Origin: an uncultured Atopobiaceae bacterium
GTDB lineage: Bacteria; Actinomycetota; Coriobacteriia; Coriobacteriales; Atopobiaceae
NCBI GenBank assembly: GCA_944322145.1
Contig: CALUNW010000009.1
Coordinates: 1-64,000, forward strand
Length of the DNA stretch: 64,000 nt
Reading direction: 5' to 3'
Positions 15,508 to 24,205 of this stretch are shown one piece after another; position 1 is the first letter of the stretch; each line of letters begins with the position of its first letter. The notes beneath the pieces were generated by a model. The model saw only the letters and a list, made by a program, of their open reading frames with translations, ran no database searches and was not told the origin of the DNA. A program made the translations under genes and the position numbers.

Positions 15508-17069
15508 ATGCTCAAGGACAACGCCATCTGGATGGGCGTGGGCGCAGAGCCCGACAACAAGCCCGTCAGCCTGCTGCTCGACCAGGCCAACCGCCATGGC
15601 CTCATCGCCGGCGCGTCCGGCACGGGCAAGACCGTGACGCTCAAGGTCATGGCCGAGGGCTTCTCCAAGGCGGGCGTCCCCGTCTTCATGGCAGACGTGA
15701 AGGGCGACATCACCGGCATGTGCTCCCCCGGCGTGGACTCCGAGGACATGCAGGAGCGCATCAAGTGCTTTGGCATCGAGGGCTTCACCTACGAGGGCTG
15801 CCCCGTGCGCCTGTGGGACATGCTCGGCGGCCAGGGGATCCCCGTGCGCATCACGATCTCTGACATGGGCCCTCGCTCCTCTCGCGCCTGCTCGAGCTCA
15901 CCGAGGTCCAGGAGGGCGTGCTCGACATCGTCTTCCGCATCGCGGACGACAAGAACCTCCTGCTCATAGACCTCAAGGATCTGCGCTCGATGCTCAACTA
16001 CGTGGCGGAGAACGCCAAGGAGTACGAGACAACCTACGGCAAGGTCTCCAGCCAGTCCGTGGGCGCCATCCTGCGCAAGCTCATCTCGATCGAGGACGAG
16101 GGCGGCGACGTCTTCTTTGGCGAGCCGGCGCTCGACCTCTCCGAGTGGTTTGCGTGCGCGCCCAACGGCCAGGGCTACGTGAACGTCCTCAACGCCGCCA
16201 AGCTCATCCAGAGTCCGCAGATCTACGCGATGTTCCTGCTCTGGATGCTCTCCGAGCTCTTTGACACCCTGCCCGAGGCCGGCGACCTGGACAAGCCCAA
16301 GTTCGTCTTCTTCTTTGACGAGGCGCACCTGCTCTTCAACGACATGCCGGGCGAGCTGCTCGACAAGATCGTGCAGGTCGTGAAGCTCATCCGCTCCAAG
16401 GGCGTGGGCGTCTACTTCATCACGCAGAGCCCGAGCGACATCCCCGACGAGGTGCTCGCGCAGCTCTCCAACCGCGTGCAGCACGGCCTGCGCGCCTACA
16501 CGCCGGCCGAGCAGAAGGCCGTGCGCGCCGCCGCCGAGTCGTTCCGCGAGAACCCCGCGTTCAAGAGCGAGGACGTCATCCTGGAGCTGGGCACCGGCGA
16601 GGCGCTGGTGAGCTTCCTCAACGAGGACGGCCAGCCCGAGGTGGTCGAGCGGGCCAAGATCCTGCCCCCGCAGTGTCTCACGGCGGCTGCGCCGGAGTCC
16701 GACCTCAAGGCCGCGCTGGACGCCCAGGCGGACCTCATGGCCACGTACGGCGAGGCCGTGGACCGCGAGAGTGCCTTCGAGCAGCTCTCCGAGGAGGCCG
16801 AGAAGGACGCGGAGGCAGAGAAGCTCGCCGAGGAGCGCGCGGCGCTCGAGAAGGAGAAGGCCGAGCTCGAGAAGCTGCGCGCCAAGGAGGCCGCCAAGGC
16901 CGAGCGCGAGGCGGAGAAGGCGGCCGAGCGCGCCGAGCGAGCTGCTGAGAAGCAGCAGGAGCAGCTCATGAAGGGCATCGGCAAGATCGCCGGCCAGATC
17001 TTCGGCACCTTCGGCCGCGAGGCCACGCGCCAGATCACGCGCAACCTCTTTGGGGGACGTCGCCGCTAG
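15508..17069 (+). pseudogene. DUF853 HerA-like ATPase, frameshifted
   Basis: DUF853 proteins are about 500-residue HerA/FtsK-type ATPases of unclear role in DNA or nucleotide processing. The first part (from ATG 15508) has Walker A GASGTGKT at 35-42 and ADVKGDITGM. Near 15872 the frame breaks: ISDMGP is followed by Arg/Ser-rich nonsense, while the expected LLELTEVQEGVLDIVFRIADD continues in another frame through 17069. Two extra bases (TC in CCCTCGCTCC) would explain it. The second part carries Walker B FVFFFDEAHLL, the TQSPSDIPDEVL segment and a highly charged Glu/Ala/Lys coiled coil before a basic C terminus. The shift may be an assembly error. Confidence 0.88.
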
Positions 17070-17142
17070 ACGGGTCTTGACAGGCGTCGGGCGGCTTGCC
17101 GCGGAAGGGGGCGGGCCGTCCCGGCGTTTTTCTCGGCAGCTC

Positions 17143-17982
17143 TTACGCGCGGCGCCTGAGCTGGCGCTCGCGCATCTCGCTCACCTCGGAGATTACCCAG
17201 AATGCTGCGGGATCAACGGTGGTTATCATCTCGCGGATCGTCCAGAGCTTGCGGCGGGGGATCACGCTGAGCAGCGCCCTGCCCTCCTGGCGCGTGTAGC
17301 CCTGCTCGACGGGAATCACGGTGACGCCCGCGTCCTGCTCGCCCAGGATGTTCTCGCGGATCTTCTCGTGCTCGGAGGAGAAGATGAGCAGCTGAACCTG
17401 CGAGCGGCCCATGACCATGACGCGGTTCATCACGATGGTGAGCAGCGTCAGCGAGAGGACGCCCAGAAGCGTCTGCTCGAAGTTGGAGAAGGGGATCTGG
17501 CCGGCGATGACGCAGCCGTCGATCACCCAGAGCAGCGCGGATACGTTGGCGTGCAGGTACTTGTGCGCGATAAGCGCGATCACGTCGCTGCCGCCCGTCG
17601 ATCCGCCGGCGCGCAGGATGAGCCCGGCGCCCGCGCCCATGAGCGCGCCCGCGCAGACGGCGGCGAGCATCGGCTCGCTGGTGAGGTGGTCGAGGGGCAG
17701 CGTCTCGAGGACGGACATGGCGAGCGGGTAGGCGATAGTGCTGAAGCTCGTCGACGCCGCGAACGAGCGCCCCAGGAAGGCGGCGCCCAGCAGGAAGAGA
17801 GCCGCGTTGATGACGAGCACCACCAGTGAGAGCGGCAGCGGTGCGACGTGCGTGACGATCAGAGCGATGCCGGTCGACCCGCCGAGCACGAGGCCGTGCG
17901 GGACGATGAAGCAGGTGACGGCAAGTGCCACGAGCAGGTTGCCCAGCACTAACGACGCGATCTTGACCAGCTTGTGCGACAT
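17143..17982 (-). CDS. YitT family membrane protein (DUF161 + DUF2179)
   Basis: The 279-residue protein has five or six N-terminal transmembrane helices (e.g. ASLVLGNLLVALAVTCFIVP; GLILRAGGSTGGSDVIALI, the typical GGSTGGSD motif) and a C-terminal cytoplasmic DUF2179 domain (LLIFSSEHEKIRENIL; DAGVTVIPVEQGYT). The role of the family is unknown. An in-frame extension reaches 18207, but the ATG at 17982 follows GGGAGGG and begins the hydrophobic domain normally. It is convergent with the HerA-like gene and in the same direction as the LysR gene upstream. Confidence 0.9.
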   Translation of the reverse strand: MSHKLVKIASLVLGNLLVALAVTCFIVPHGLVLGGSTGIALIVTHVAPLPLSLVVLVINAALFLLGAAFLGRSFAASTSFSTIAYPLAMSVLETLPLDHLTSEPMLAAVCAGALMGAGAGLILRAGGSTGGSDVIALIAHKYLHANVSALLWVIDGCVIAGQIPFSNFEQTLLGVLSLTLLTIVMNRVMVMGRSQVQLLIFSSEHEKIRENILGEQDAGVTVIPVEQGYTRQEGRALLSVIPRRKLWTIREMITTVDPAAFWVISEVSEMRERQLRRRA

Positions 17983-18017
17983 GACCCTCCCCAATTTACA
18001 GATAGGTGGCCTCTTTG

Positions 18018-18893
18018 TCATGGTATCCATTCGCGGAGGAGGGAGCGATAGCGATCGGCGTAGCGACTTCCGCGCTGCCAGATGAGGCTGAAGTCGTGCT
18101 CGATGGCAAAGTCGGGCGGCGTGGCGTCCGCCAGCGTGCCGCTTGCGAGCTCCGGCTCCGCCGCGACGCGGTACATGAAGCTCACGCCCGCGCCGGCGGC
18201 GACGCACGCCTTGATCGTGGGGATGCTCGCGAGCTCGATTACGCCGGCGAAGTCGTCGACGGCAAGGTCGCGCGCCGCGAGGTGGCGCTCCAGAATCTCG
18301 CGCGTGCCCGAGCCCGGCTCGCGAAGGACGAGCCGGTTGCCGAGAAGGTCGGTGATGCTCGCAGGTCGCCCCCCGGGTGCGGCGACCGCCAGGTACGGCT
18401 CGCGCGAGAGGAGCGCGCTCTCGAAGGCCTCACGATCAAAATAGCCCTCTACCAGCGCGAAGTCAATCTCGCCGGTATCGATGAGCGCGACCAGCTCGGC
18501 CGTGTTGCCCGTGCGCATGAGGACGTGCTCGCTTGGGTGCCGTGCGAGGTGCTGTGCTAGCAGCCGTGGCGCCACGTAGTCCGCGATGGTGCGCGTGCAG
18601 CCAAGGCGCAACGGCGGGCGCGCGTCCTTCTCGCCCTGCAGCGCGTCGATCTCGGCGCGCAGCCGGTCCTCGTCGTTCCTCTCCGCGTCGAGCGCCTGGT
18701 AGAGCAGCTGGCCGGCGCGGGTGGGCTTTACGCCGCGGCCCGTCTTGGAGAAGAGGGTGCAGCCGTAGTGCGCCTCGAGCTGCCGGATGTGCTGAGACAC
18801 CGCGGGCTGGGTGACGTGCAGCTCCTCTGCCGCGCGGGTGAAGCTGCCGGCGCGGACCACGGCAAGAAACGTGTGCGTGCGATAGTCCAGCAT
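18018..18893 (-). CDS. LysR family transcriptional regulator
   Basis: A 291-residue LysR protein with an N-terminal winged helix (SFTRAAEELHVTQPAVSQHIRQ, about residues 17-38) and a C-terminal substrate-binding domain. It is divergent from the YeiH-type membrane gene, the usual arrangement in which LysR controls its neighbour; related pairs respond to sulfur or anion signals. A short palindrome (CTTATG-N4-CATAAG) sits between the two genes. The coinducer cannot be told from sequence. Confidence 0.93.
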   Translation of the reverse strand: MLDYRTHTFLAVVRAGSFTRAAEELHVTQPAVSQHIRQLEAHYGCTLFSKTGRGVKPTRAGQLLYQALDAERNDEDRLRAEIDALQGEKDARPPLRLGCTRTIADYVAPRLLAQHLARHPSEHVLMRTGNTAELVALIDTGEIDFALVEGYFDREAFESALLSREPYLAVAAPGGRPASITDLLGNRLVLREPGSGTREILERHLAARDLAVDDFAGVIELASIPTIKACVAAGAGVSFMYRVAAEPELASGTLADATPPDFAIEHDFSLIWQRGSRYADRYRSLLREWIP

Positions 18894-18918
18894 GCTCGTC
18901 CTTCTCGATATAGAAATA

Positions 18919-18934
18919 CTTATGAAGACATAAG
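18919..18934. promoter_or_regulatory. CTTATGAAGACATAAG palindrome between LysR and YeiH genes
   Basis: A 6-bp perfect inverted repeat with a 4-bp centre, in the AT-rich 118-bp divergent region. It lies 25 bp from the LysR start codon. It is a reasonable LysR-type operator, but no binding data are implied. Confidence 0.5.
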
Positions 18935-19011
18935 CAATAGGCAGGAATTAATTATAACCGCTGGATGTAGCCTGTTTTTTGGTAAAGGTCGCAAGGAGAG
19001 GACGTCTGCGC

Positions 19012-20046
19012 ATGGAGCTCGTCAAAGACTTTGGAAAGACGTGGAGGGGCGTGCTATTTGCGCTGGTCATCGCTGTGCCGGCATGGCTTCTGGGCAAGCA
19101 GTTCGAGGTCGTGGGCGGGCCGGTCTTCGCGATTCTGCTGGGTATGGTGCTCGCCCTGCTGGTGCCTGCCGAGAAAGGCGAGCCGCTTGCTGCCGGCATC
19201 AAGTTCACGTCCAAGAAGATTCTTCAGTATGCCGTCATCCTGCTGGGCTTTGGCCTCAACCTGTCGCAGATCGCGCAGGTGGGCATGACGTCGCTGCCCA
19301 TCATCGTGTCAACCATCGCCACGTCGCTCGTGGTGTCCTTTGTGCTGTGCCGCGCGCTCAACATCCCGGGCAAGATCTCCACGCTCATCGGTGTTGGGTC
19401 GTCGATCTGCGGCGGGTCTGCCATCGCGGCCACCGCGCCCGTGATCGAGGCGGACGACGAGGAGATCGCCCAGGCCATCAGCGTGATCTTCCTCTTCAAC
19501 GTGATCGCCGCGCTCGTGTTTCCCACGCTCGGCGGCATGCTTGGCCTCACCAACGAGGGCTTTGGCCTGTTCGCGGGCACCGCGGTGAACGACACCTCCT
19601 CCGTCACCGCCGCAGCCGCCGCCTGGGACGGCATGCACCCCGGCGCCAACACGCTCGACTCCGCCACCATCGTAAAGCTCACGCGCACGCTTGCCATCAT
19701 CCCCATCACGCTGGCGCTCGCGTTCTGGCAGGTGCGTCAGGCCCGTCGCGCGGGCGGGGAGGCCAAGAGCACCTTCAGCCTGCGTCGCGCGTTTCCGTTC
19801 TTCATCGTCTTCTTCGTGCTGGCGAGCGTGGTGACCACGGTCTTTGCGCTGCCCGCGGTCGTGACCGCCCCCATCAAGGAGCTCTCCAAGTTCTTCATCG
19901 TCATGGCTATGGCGGCGATTGGCTTCAACACCAACATCGTCAAGCTTGTGCGTACGGGCGGCAAGCCGATCCTCATGGGACTCTGCTGCTGGGTCGCCAT
20001 CGCGTGCGTGAGCCTGGACATGCAGCACGTCCTCGGCATCTGGTAG
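19012..20046 (+). CDS. YeiH family putative sulfate/anion exporter
   Basis: A 344-residue integral membrane protein of the YeiH/YadS (UPF0324) family. It has roughly ten helices; characteristic stretches are [38 protein letters not shown] (the conserved [10 protein letters not shown] motif) and [14 protein letters not shown]. Members are annotated as putative sulfate exporters on weak evidence. The frame is open from 18979, but ATG 19012 has AAGGAGAGG in front. It is divergent from a LysR gene that probably regulates it, and ends at a palindrome shared with the convergent flavodoxin gene. Confidence 0.9.
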   Translation: MELVKDFGKTWRGVLFALVIAVPAWLLGKQFEVVGGPVFAILLGMVLALLVPAEKGEPLAAGIKFTSKKILQYAVILLGFGLNLSQIAQVGMTSLPIIVSTIATSLVVSFVLCRALNIPGKISTLIGVGSSICGGSAIAATAPVIEADDEEIAQAISVIFLFNVIAALVFPTLGGMLGLTNEGFGLFAGTAVNDTSSVTAAAAAWDGMHPGANTLDSATIVKLTRTLAIIPITLALAFWQVRQARRAGGEAKSTFSLRRAFPFFIVFFVLASVVTTVFALPAVVTAPIKELSKFFIVMAMAAIGFNTNIVKLVRTGGKPILMGLCCWVAIACVSLDMQHVLGIW

Positions 20047-20082
20047 GTCTGTTAATTGGGGACAGTCCCCAATTAACAGACC
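20046..20082. terminator. Perfect 18-bp-arm GGGGACAGTCCCC palindrome
   Basis: GGTCTGTTAATTGGGGAC (20046-20063), one A, then the exact complement (20065-20082). It overlaps the last base of the YeiH stop codon and contains the stop codon of the convergent flavodoxin gene, so it can terminate both. Its sequence is a close relative of the palindrome at 10758. Confidence 0.8.
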
Positions 20083-20552
20083 GTGAGGCTCTCCGTCCAG
20101 GCGCACAGCTCGCTGGCGCTGGGGTTGCCGTTGAGCAGGCGCCCCTCGAGGACCGTGGCGCCCGGCGCGAGCGACGCCATGCGCTGCGGCGCCTCGCCGA
20201 GGCCGCTGCTGCCGCTCGTGGCAAACGGAACGATGACCTTGCCGGTGAGGTCGTACGCCTCGAGGAAGGTGTCGACGATGCGCGGCTCCACGTACCACCA
20301 GATGGGGAATCCCACAAAGACGGTGCCGTAGGCGTCCATGTTGTCCACGCGGCCCATGACGGCGGGGCGGCAGGCTTCGTCGTTCATCTCGTGCGTGCTG
20401 CGGCTGTTCTTGTCGTGCCAATCGAGGTCGGCGGCGGAGTAGGGCTGCTCCGGCACGATCTCAAAGAGGTCGGCGCCGGCGGCCTCGGCGAGGGTCTTGG
20501 CCACGCGGGTCGTGGTGCCGGTAGCGGAGAAGTACGCGACGAGTGCGCTCAT
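20073..20552 (-). CDS. Flavodoxin family protein
   Basis: A 159-residue flavodoxin (Flavodoxin_4 type). The FMN phosphate loop is YFSATGTTTRVAK at residues 7-19, followed by EQPYSAADLDW, VFVGFPIWWY and PFATSGSSGLG, the two further FMN-contact loops. It likely carries electrons or reduces small molecules in the cytoplasm. The stop codon lies within a palindrome. Two repeated TetR-like operators sit 20-81 bp upstream of its start, pointing to regulated expression. Confidence 0.92.
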   Translation of the reverse strand: MSALVAYFSATGTTTRVAKTLAEAAGADLFEIVPEQPYSAADLDWHDKNSRSTHEMNDEACRPAVMGRVDNMDAYGTVFVGFPIWWYVEPRIVDTFLEAYDLTGKVIVPFATSGSSGLGEAPQRMASLAPGATVLEGRLLNGNPSASELCAWTESLTVC

Positions 20553-20571
20553 GAGGTGCTCCTTCCATTTT

Positions 20572-20633
20572 AGTAACGCAACGTCACTCTTTTTGCCGCG
20601 CCTACCGTATCATTTTAGTGACGCTGTGTCAAT
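20572..20633. promoter_or_regulatory. Two AGTRACGC-type operators upstream of flavodoxin
   Basis: AGTAACGCAACGTCACT (20572-20588) and AGTGACGCTGTGTCAAT (20617-20633) are near-identical 17-bp imperfect palindromes, each preceded by TTTT, 45 bp apart. They flank the likely promoter of the minus-strand flavodoxin. A TetR- or MarR-type regulator encoded elsewhere is the likely binder. Confidence 0.6.
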
Positions 20634-20636
20634 TAT

Positions 20637-20800
20637 GAGGGTATGTACAGTCGCCTGTGAGGGTATGTACACCACGCCCTGAGGGTATGTACACTCGCCG
20701 GTTTTGTGCGGGCACCAAACGCGCAGGTAGAACGGCTGGCGAGAAGAACGGGCGGCTCGGGGCGGTGTACACACCCTTACAGGTGGGTGTACATACCCTC
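20637..20800. repeat. Palindromic array, GAGGGTATGTACAC family, copy 2 (22-bp period)
   Basis: Three direct units begin at 20637, 20659 and 20681, and two inverted units at 20765 and 20787; all steps are 22 bp. The core has GCGGGCACCAAACGCGCAGG and CGAGAAGAAC at 20740-20749. This copy has one more direct unit than the other two, and it lies past the 3' end of the small membrane protein gene. Confidence 0.85.
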
Positions 20801-20840
20801 AGCCGGCAACCGCACCTGAGGCAGCCGCCAGGCCTCGGCG

Positions 20841-21098
20841 CTACCGAGTCATGAAGAACAGCGCTATGTTGCTTGCGAGCGAGAGCGCGGGCGCAATGAA
20901 GCACAGCAGCGTTCCCGTGATGGAGCAGAGCATGCCGATAGCGGTGGTGAGGCTCTTGCGGTAGTCTGCCCTCTTGGCCCTGCGCGCGAGCACGATGCCC
21001 GCGATGCCCACGAAGCCGCCCACGACCTGCAGCCAGATGAGCGGCGTGAAGGCGGTGGCGAGCGCGATGACGCCAAGCACGATGGACACGATGTCCAT
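20841..21098 (-). CDS. Small two-to-three-helix membrane protein
   Basis: An 85-residue hydrophobic protein: IVLGVIALATAFTPLIW, then VVGGFVGIAGIVLARRAKR, then a third helix LCSITGTLLCFIAPALS. A basic loop (RRAKRADYRKS) lies in the middle. The start at 21098 is chosen for its AGGAGGTGTCTC ribosome site; an upstream ATG at 21143 lacks one. It resembles DUF4190-like small membrane proteins, but I do not recognise a defined family. It is divergent from the PadR operon. Confidence 0.7.
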   Translation of the reverse strand: MDIVSIVLGVIALATAFTPLIWLQVVGGFVGIAGIVLARRAKRADYRKSLTTAIGMLCSITGTLLCFIAPALSLASNIALFFMTR

Positions 21099-21270
21099 GA
21101 GACACCTCCTCAAGAGCGTCCGACGCGCTCCATGATACGGCAAGTCGCCGGCGTGCCGGACTGACGATGCCCTTACACGGGCGCCCCAGCGTTACGGGGC
21201 ACTTTTGCGCAGAGCTTACGCTGCGCTTACGTTCTCCGCCTCGTGACGCTGTACACTTGAGCTGCGATGC

Positions 21271-21283
21271 ATCGTAGTACGAT
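21271..21283. promoter_or_regulatory. ATCGTAGTACGAT palindrome upstream of padR
   Basis: A 13-bp perfect palindrome (6-bp arms, one central base) inside GATGCATCGTAGTACGATAT, 31 bp before the PadR start codon. PadR repressors usually bind such sites in their own promoters, so self-repression is likely. Confidence 0.55.
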
Positions 21284-21313
21284 ATATCGACGGTCGAGCG
21301 AGAGGAGGAGCTC

Positions 21314-21634
21314 ATGGACGCCCACATCCGCAAGGTCTACGTCCCCATGACCGAGACGGGCTTCTACATATTGCTCTGCCTGCAGCACGAGGCGCACGGC
21401 TACGGCATCGTCCAGCAGGTGGAGAGCCTGACGCGCGGCGAGATCCGCATAAGCCCCGGCACGCTCTACGGCAGCCTCTCGAAGATGGAGCGGGACGGTC
21501 TCATCAGGCTCGTGCGCGAGCAGGACAAGCGCAAGGTCTACGTCATAACCGATCTGGGCAGGGAGGTGCTGGGCCTCGAGATGCGTCGCATCGAGCGGCT
21601 CTACCAGACCATGAGGGAGGCGCGAGCATCATGA
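21314..21634 (+). CDS. PadR family transcriptional regulator
   Basis: A 106-residue PadR winged-helix repressor, with the typical FYILLCLQHEAHGYGI helix, the ISPGTLYGSLSKMERDGLI recognition region and the DKRKVYVITDLGREVL wing. AGAGGAGGAG precedes the ATG. It overlaps the next gene (DUF2812) by 4 bases, a common PadR-effector pair in Actinobacteria and Firmicutes, in which the pair is induced under envelope or drug stress. Confidence 0.93.
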   Translation: MDAHIRKVYVPMTETGFYILLCLQHEAHGYGIVQQVESLTRGEIRISPGTLYGSLSKMERDGLIRLVREQDKRKVYVITDLGREVLGLEMRRIERLYQTMREARAS

Positions 21635-22176
21635 AGGACAAGAAGACCGAGCTCAAGTTCTTCACCATCGCCGCATGGGACAAGGAGCAGGAGTACCTGA
21701 GGCGCATGCACCGCGCGGGCTGGAGGCTCGAGCGCGTGGGCTTCTACAACCTGTACCACTTCGTGCGCTGCGAGCCCGAGGATGTGGTCTACCAGCTCGA
21801 CTACGGCCCCGAGGGCGCCGCCGAGAAGGATGCGTACGTCCGGATGTTCACGGACTGCGGGTGGGAGTACATCCAGGACTACGCGGGCTACAGCTACTTC
21901 CGCAAGCCGGTCGCCGAGATGGACGGGCACGACGAGGAGATCTTCTGCGACGACGAGTCGCGCCTGGAGCTTCTGCGCAGGGTCTTCGTGGGCAGGATGG
22001 TCCCGGCGCTCGTGATCGTGCTGCTGCTCGTGGTGCCCTACGTGGTCCCGGCGCTCGGCGAGCCCTCTGCGTACTCCATGGTCCTGCTCGCCCTGTTTCT
22101 GGTCATGTTGGGAATCTACTGCTACATCTTCGTGCAGTTTGCTGTGCGCTACCTGCGGCTCGCGCACAAGCGGTGA
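21631..22176 (+). CDS. DUF2812 domain membrane protein
   Basis: A 181-residue protein. The N-terminal 115 residues are the soluble DUF2812 domain (FFTIAAWDKEQEYLRRMHRA, VVYQLDYGPEG, DCGWEYIQDYAGYSYFRK). Two C-terminal transmembrane helices follow (VPALVIVLLLVVPYVVPAL and MVLLALFLVMLGIYCYIF). Start overlaps padR (ATGA). DUF2812 genes nearly always follow padR and their function is unknown; membrane sensing or envelope adaptation is a guess. Confidence 0.9.
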   Translation: MKDKKTELKFFTIAAWDKEQEYLRRMHRAGWRLERVGFYNLYHFVRCEPEDVVYQLDYGPEGAAEKDAYVRMFTDCGWEYIQDYAGYSYFRKPVAEMDGHDEEIFCDDESRLELLRRVFVGRMVPALVIVLLLVVPYVVPALGEPSAYSMVLLALFLVMLGIYCYIFVQFAVRYLRLAHKR

Positions 22177-22273
22177 GGGGGTTGCCGGGGCGGCGGCCTT
22201 GGGTTCGAGCCGCCGTCCCGGCTGGGGTCTCCGCCGCAAACCCTTGTGGTCGCCGCCCCGGTCGCGGCGGCCG

Positions 22274-23917
22274 CTAGCCTGCCAGGCCGCCCACCACGCT
22301 CGCGAGCGCTATCGCCACGCCTACGATCGACTCGCCGCCGAGCACGCCGGACGCCACGACCACGCCCTTCTCCTCGGAGTCCTCGACGCCGCGCGCCGCG
22401 CAGACGCGCTCGTAGGCCCACTTGACGCCCGCGCCGAGCGCCGCCGTCAGGGACATGTAGAACGGCAGGTAGACGCCCAGGCCAAACATCATCGCCGGCA
22501 GCCCCGCCCAGTAGAGAGCGATGCCGCCCAGAAGCCCGATCACAAATCCCGGCACGCTCGGGATGCCGGAGACCATCGTCGCCACCACGCTCGCCTGCGC
22601 GGAGACAAACATCTGCCCCGGGCCAAACGCGCCGGTTCCGTAGGCTGCCACCAGCGTGCACAGCACGGCCACGGCCACCACGGTGCCGAGAAGCGCGCCG
22701 ATGGCCTGGCCCACCCACATCGCGCGCGGGCTCGTGCCGATGATCGCGCCGGTCTTGAAGTCGCTCATGACGTCGCCCGCGAGGCCGCACGCCACGGCCA
22801 CCACGCCCGCCACGTAGAAGAGCTGCACCTGGCTCGCATCGGAGAACGCCGCCACGGCAAGCAGCACGATGAGGCCGAAGATCTCCATCGGGTCGATGCC
22901 GGTCTGGCCCACGGACTGCGCGCTCATGATCGTGGTCACAAAGGCGAGAAGCACCACGACCACGGCGACGACCGGACCCATGCCCAGACCGATGCACACT
23001 AGCAGCGCGGCAGCGGCCACCATCAGGCCCAGCACGCCGGCGTCGAGTCGCCCGCGCGGGTTCTTCTCGCCCGCAGACGTGCTGCGACCGCGGAGCAGCC
23101 CTGCCGCATGCGGAAGGATGTCCTTGAGCACCACGCCCGCGCCCGAGCCCATCATGAGGCCCATGCCTAAGCTGGAGACGATGCCCTGCGCCGTCGCCAC
23201 GTCGCAGAGCCCCGCCGCGGGGCCGCCCACGATGATGCCGAAGTTGCCCACGAGCGCTCCCAGGAACCAGAACGCCACGGCAAAGCCGCCCACGAGAAAA
23301 CCCACGGAGAGCATCTGCGGGGAGTTGTAGATGCCAAAGCTCACGCCGGGAATGGGTAGCTGCGCCAGCAGCGTGGGCATGAGGCCCAGCGCGTCGCGCG
23401 CCACGCACCACAGCCCCGCCAGGCCCATGGAGCCAAAGAGGCGCTTTCCCGTGACGCCGCCGGTCTGCGTTGCCATCAGGGTCTCGGCAGCGGCGGTGCC
23501 GATGGGGTACTCGAGGTTGGACTCGTCCACGAAGCGCCGGCGGATCGCGGCGGTGCACACCAGGCCCAGCAGCGTGCCGGAGAGGGCCACGGCGAGCATC
23601 TCGACCCAGCTGACCTCGTCGGCGAGGCCGAGCATCCAGATGCCGGGGATGGTGAAGGCCAGGCCGCCGGCCACCATGGAGCCGGCCGACATCACGATCT
23701 GCGTGACGTTGGCCTCGTTGAGGCTGCGATGCCCAAAGGCCCGCAGCGCAAACAGCGCGACGATGGAGGTGAAGATGGTCGGCCACGGCAGCGCGCCCAT
23801 CTTGAGGGCGGTGTAGACCGACGAGGCCGTGATGATGACGCAGCCAAGGCACCCGATGGCAATGCCCACGGGGCTCAGCTGCCCGCGCCACGAGGCGCGC
23901 GAGCCGGCAGTGCTCAT
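22274..23917 (-). CDS. OPT family oligopeptide/metal-chelate transporter
   Basis: A 547-residue polytopic membrane protein of the OPT family (YGL114W/EAL-type prokaryotic branch), with about 14 hydrophobic segments, e.g. IAIGCLGCVIITASSVYTAL, LEYPIGTAAAETLMATQ and FKTGAIIGTSPRAMWVGQ. Family members move oligopeptides or metal complexes with protons. It stands alone; upstream on its strand is a strong hairpin (24065). A C-terminal DSEEKGVVVASGVLGGESIVG segment is typical of bacterial members. A CGAGAAGAAC site lies inside at 23060, in reverse. Confidence 0.9.
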   Translation of the reverse strand: MSTAGSRASWRGQLSPVGIAIGCLGCVIITASSVYTALKMGALPWPTIFTSIVALFALRAFGHRSLNEANVTQIVMSAGSMVAGGLAFTIPGIWMLGLADEVSWVEMLAVALSGTLLGLVCTAAIRRRFVDESNLEYPIGTAAAETLMATQTGGVTGKRLFGSMGLAGLWCVARDALGLMPTLLAQLPIPGVSFGIYNSPQMLSVGFLVGGFAVAFWFLGALVGNFGIIVGGPAAGLCDVATAQGIVSSLGMGLMMGSGAGVVLKDILPHAAGLLRGRSTSAGEKNPRGRLDAGVLGLMVAAAALLVCIGLGMGPVVAVVVVLLAFVTTIMSAQSVGQTGIDPMEIFGLIVLLAVAAFSDASQVQLFYVAGVVAVACGLAGDVMSDFKTGAIIGTSPRAMWVGQAIGALLGTVVAVAVLCTLVAAYGTGAFGPGQMFVSAQASVVATMVSGIPSVPGFVIGLLGGIALYWAGLPAMMFGLGVYLPFYMSLTAALGAGVKWAYERVCAARGVEDSEEKGVVVASGVLGGESIVGVAIALASVVGGLAG

Positions 23918-24064
23918 ATGTACTCCTTCGAATATCCGCTCCCCCTGGCGGGGAGTCGGGTTTCTGGGACCGTCTGATTATGGCAGAAGCGGGGAGCGGG
24001 GGCATCGGGCCCATGAAGTAAAATCGAAGGCGGTTGACGAGCAGGTCCAACGACGAACATGAGT

Positions 24065-24095
24065 CGGGTCGCTAGCCTAGCGAACTAGCGACCCG
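24065..24095. other. Hairpin CGGGTCGCTAG / CTAGCGACCCG between divergent genes
   Basis: Perfect 11-bp arms with a 9-base loop in the 288-bp gap between the OPT gene (minus) and coaX (plus). It would be in the 5' region of either transcript, so it could be an operator, a leader hairpin or an isolated repeat. No known riboswitch pattern was recognised. Confidence 0.5.
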
Positions 24096-24205
24096 CTCCA
24101 CTCATATCCGGCGCGACCCGGCCGGCCAAGCGGGCCTTGCCGTCACCACTAGTATGCCCGTTCCCCGAGCCCTTTTCCGGAGCCGGGGGTCGTTTTGGAG
24201 GACGC

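Noticed and set aside
21214-21233. GCTTACGCTGCGCTTACGTT direct repeat as a response-regulator site, with a similar block near 58698
   Set aside because: Only two loose copies, and no two-component genes nearby; too weak to claim.
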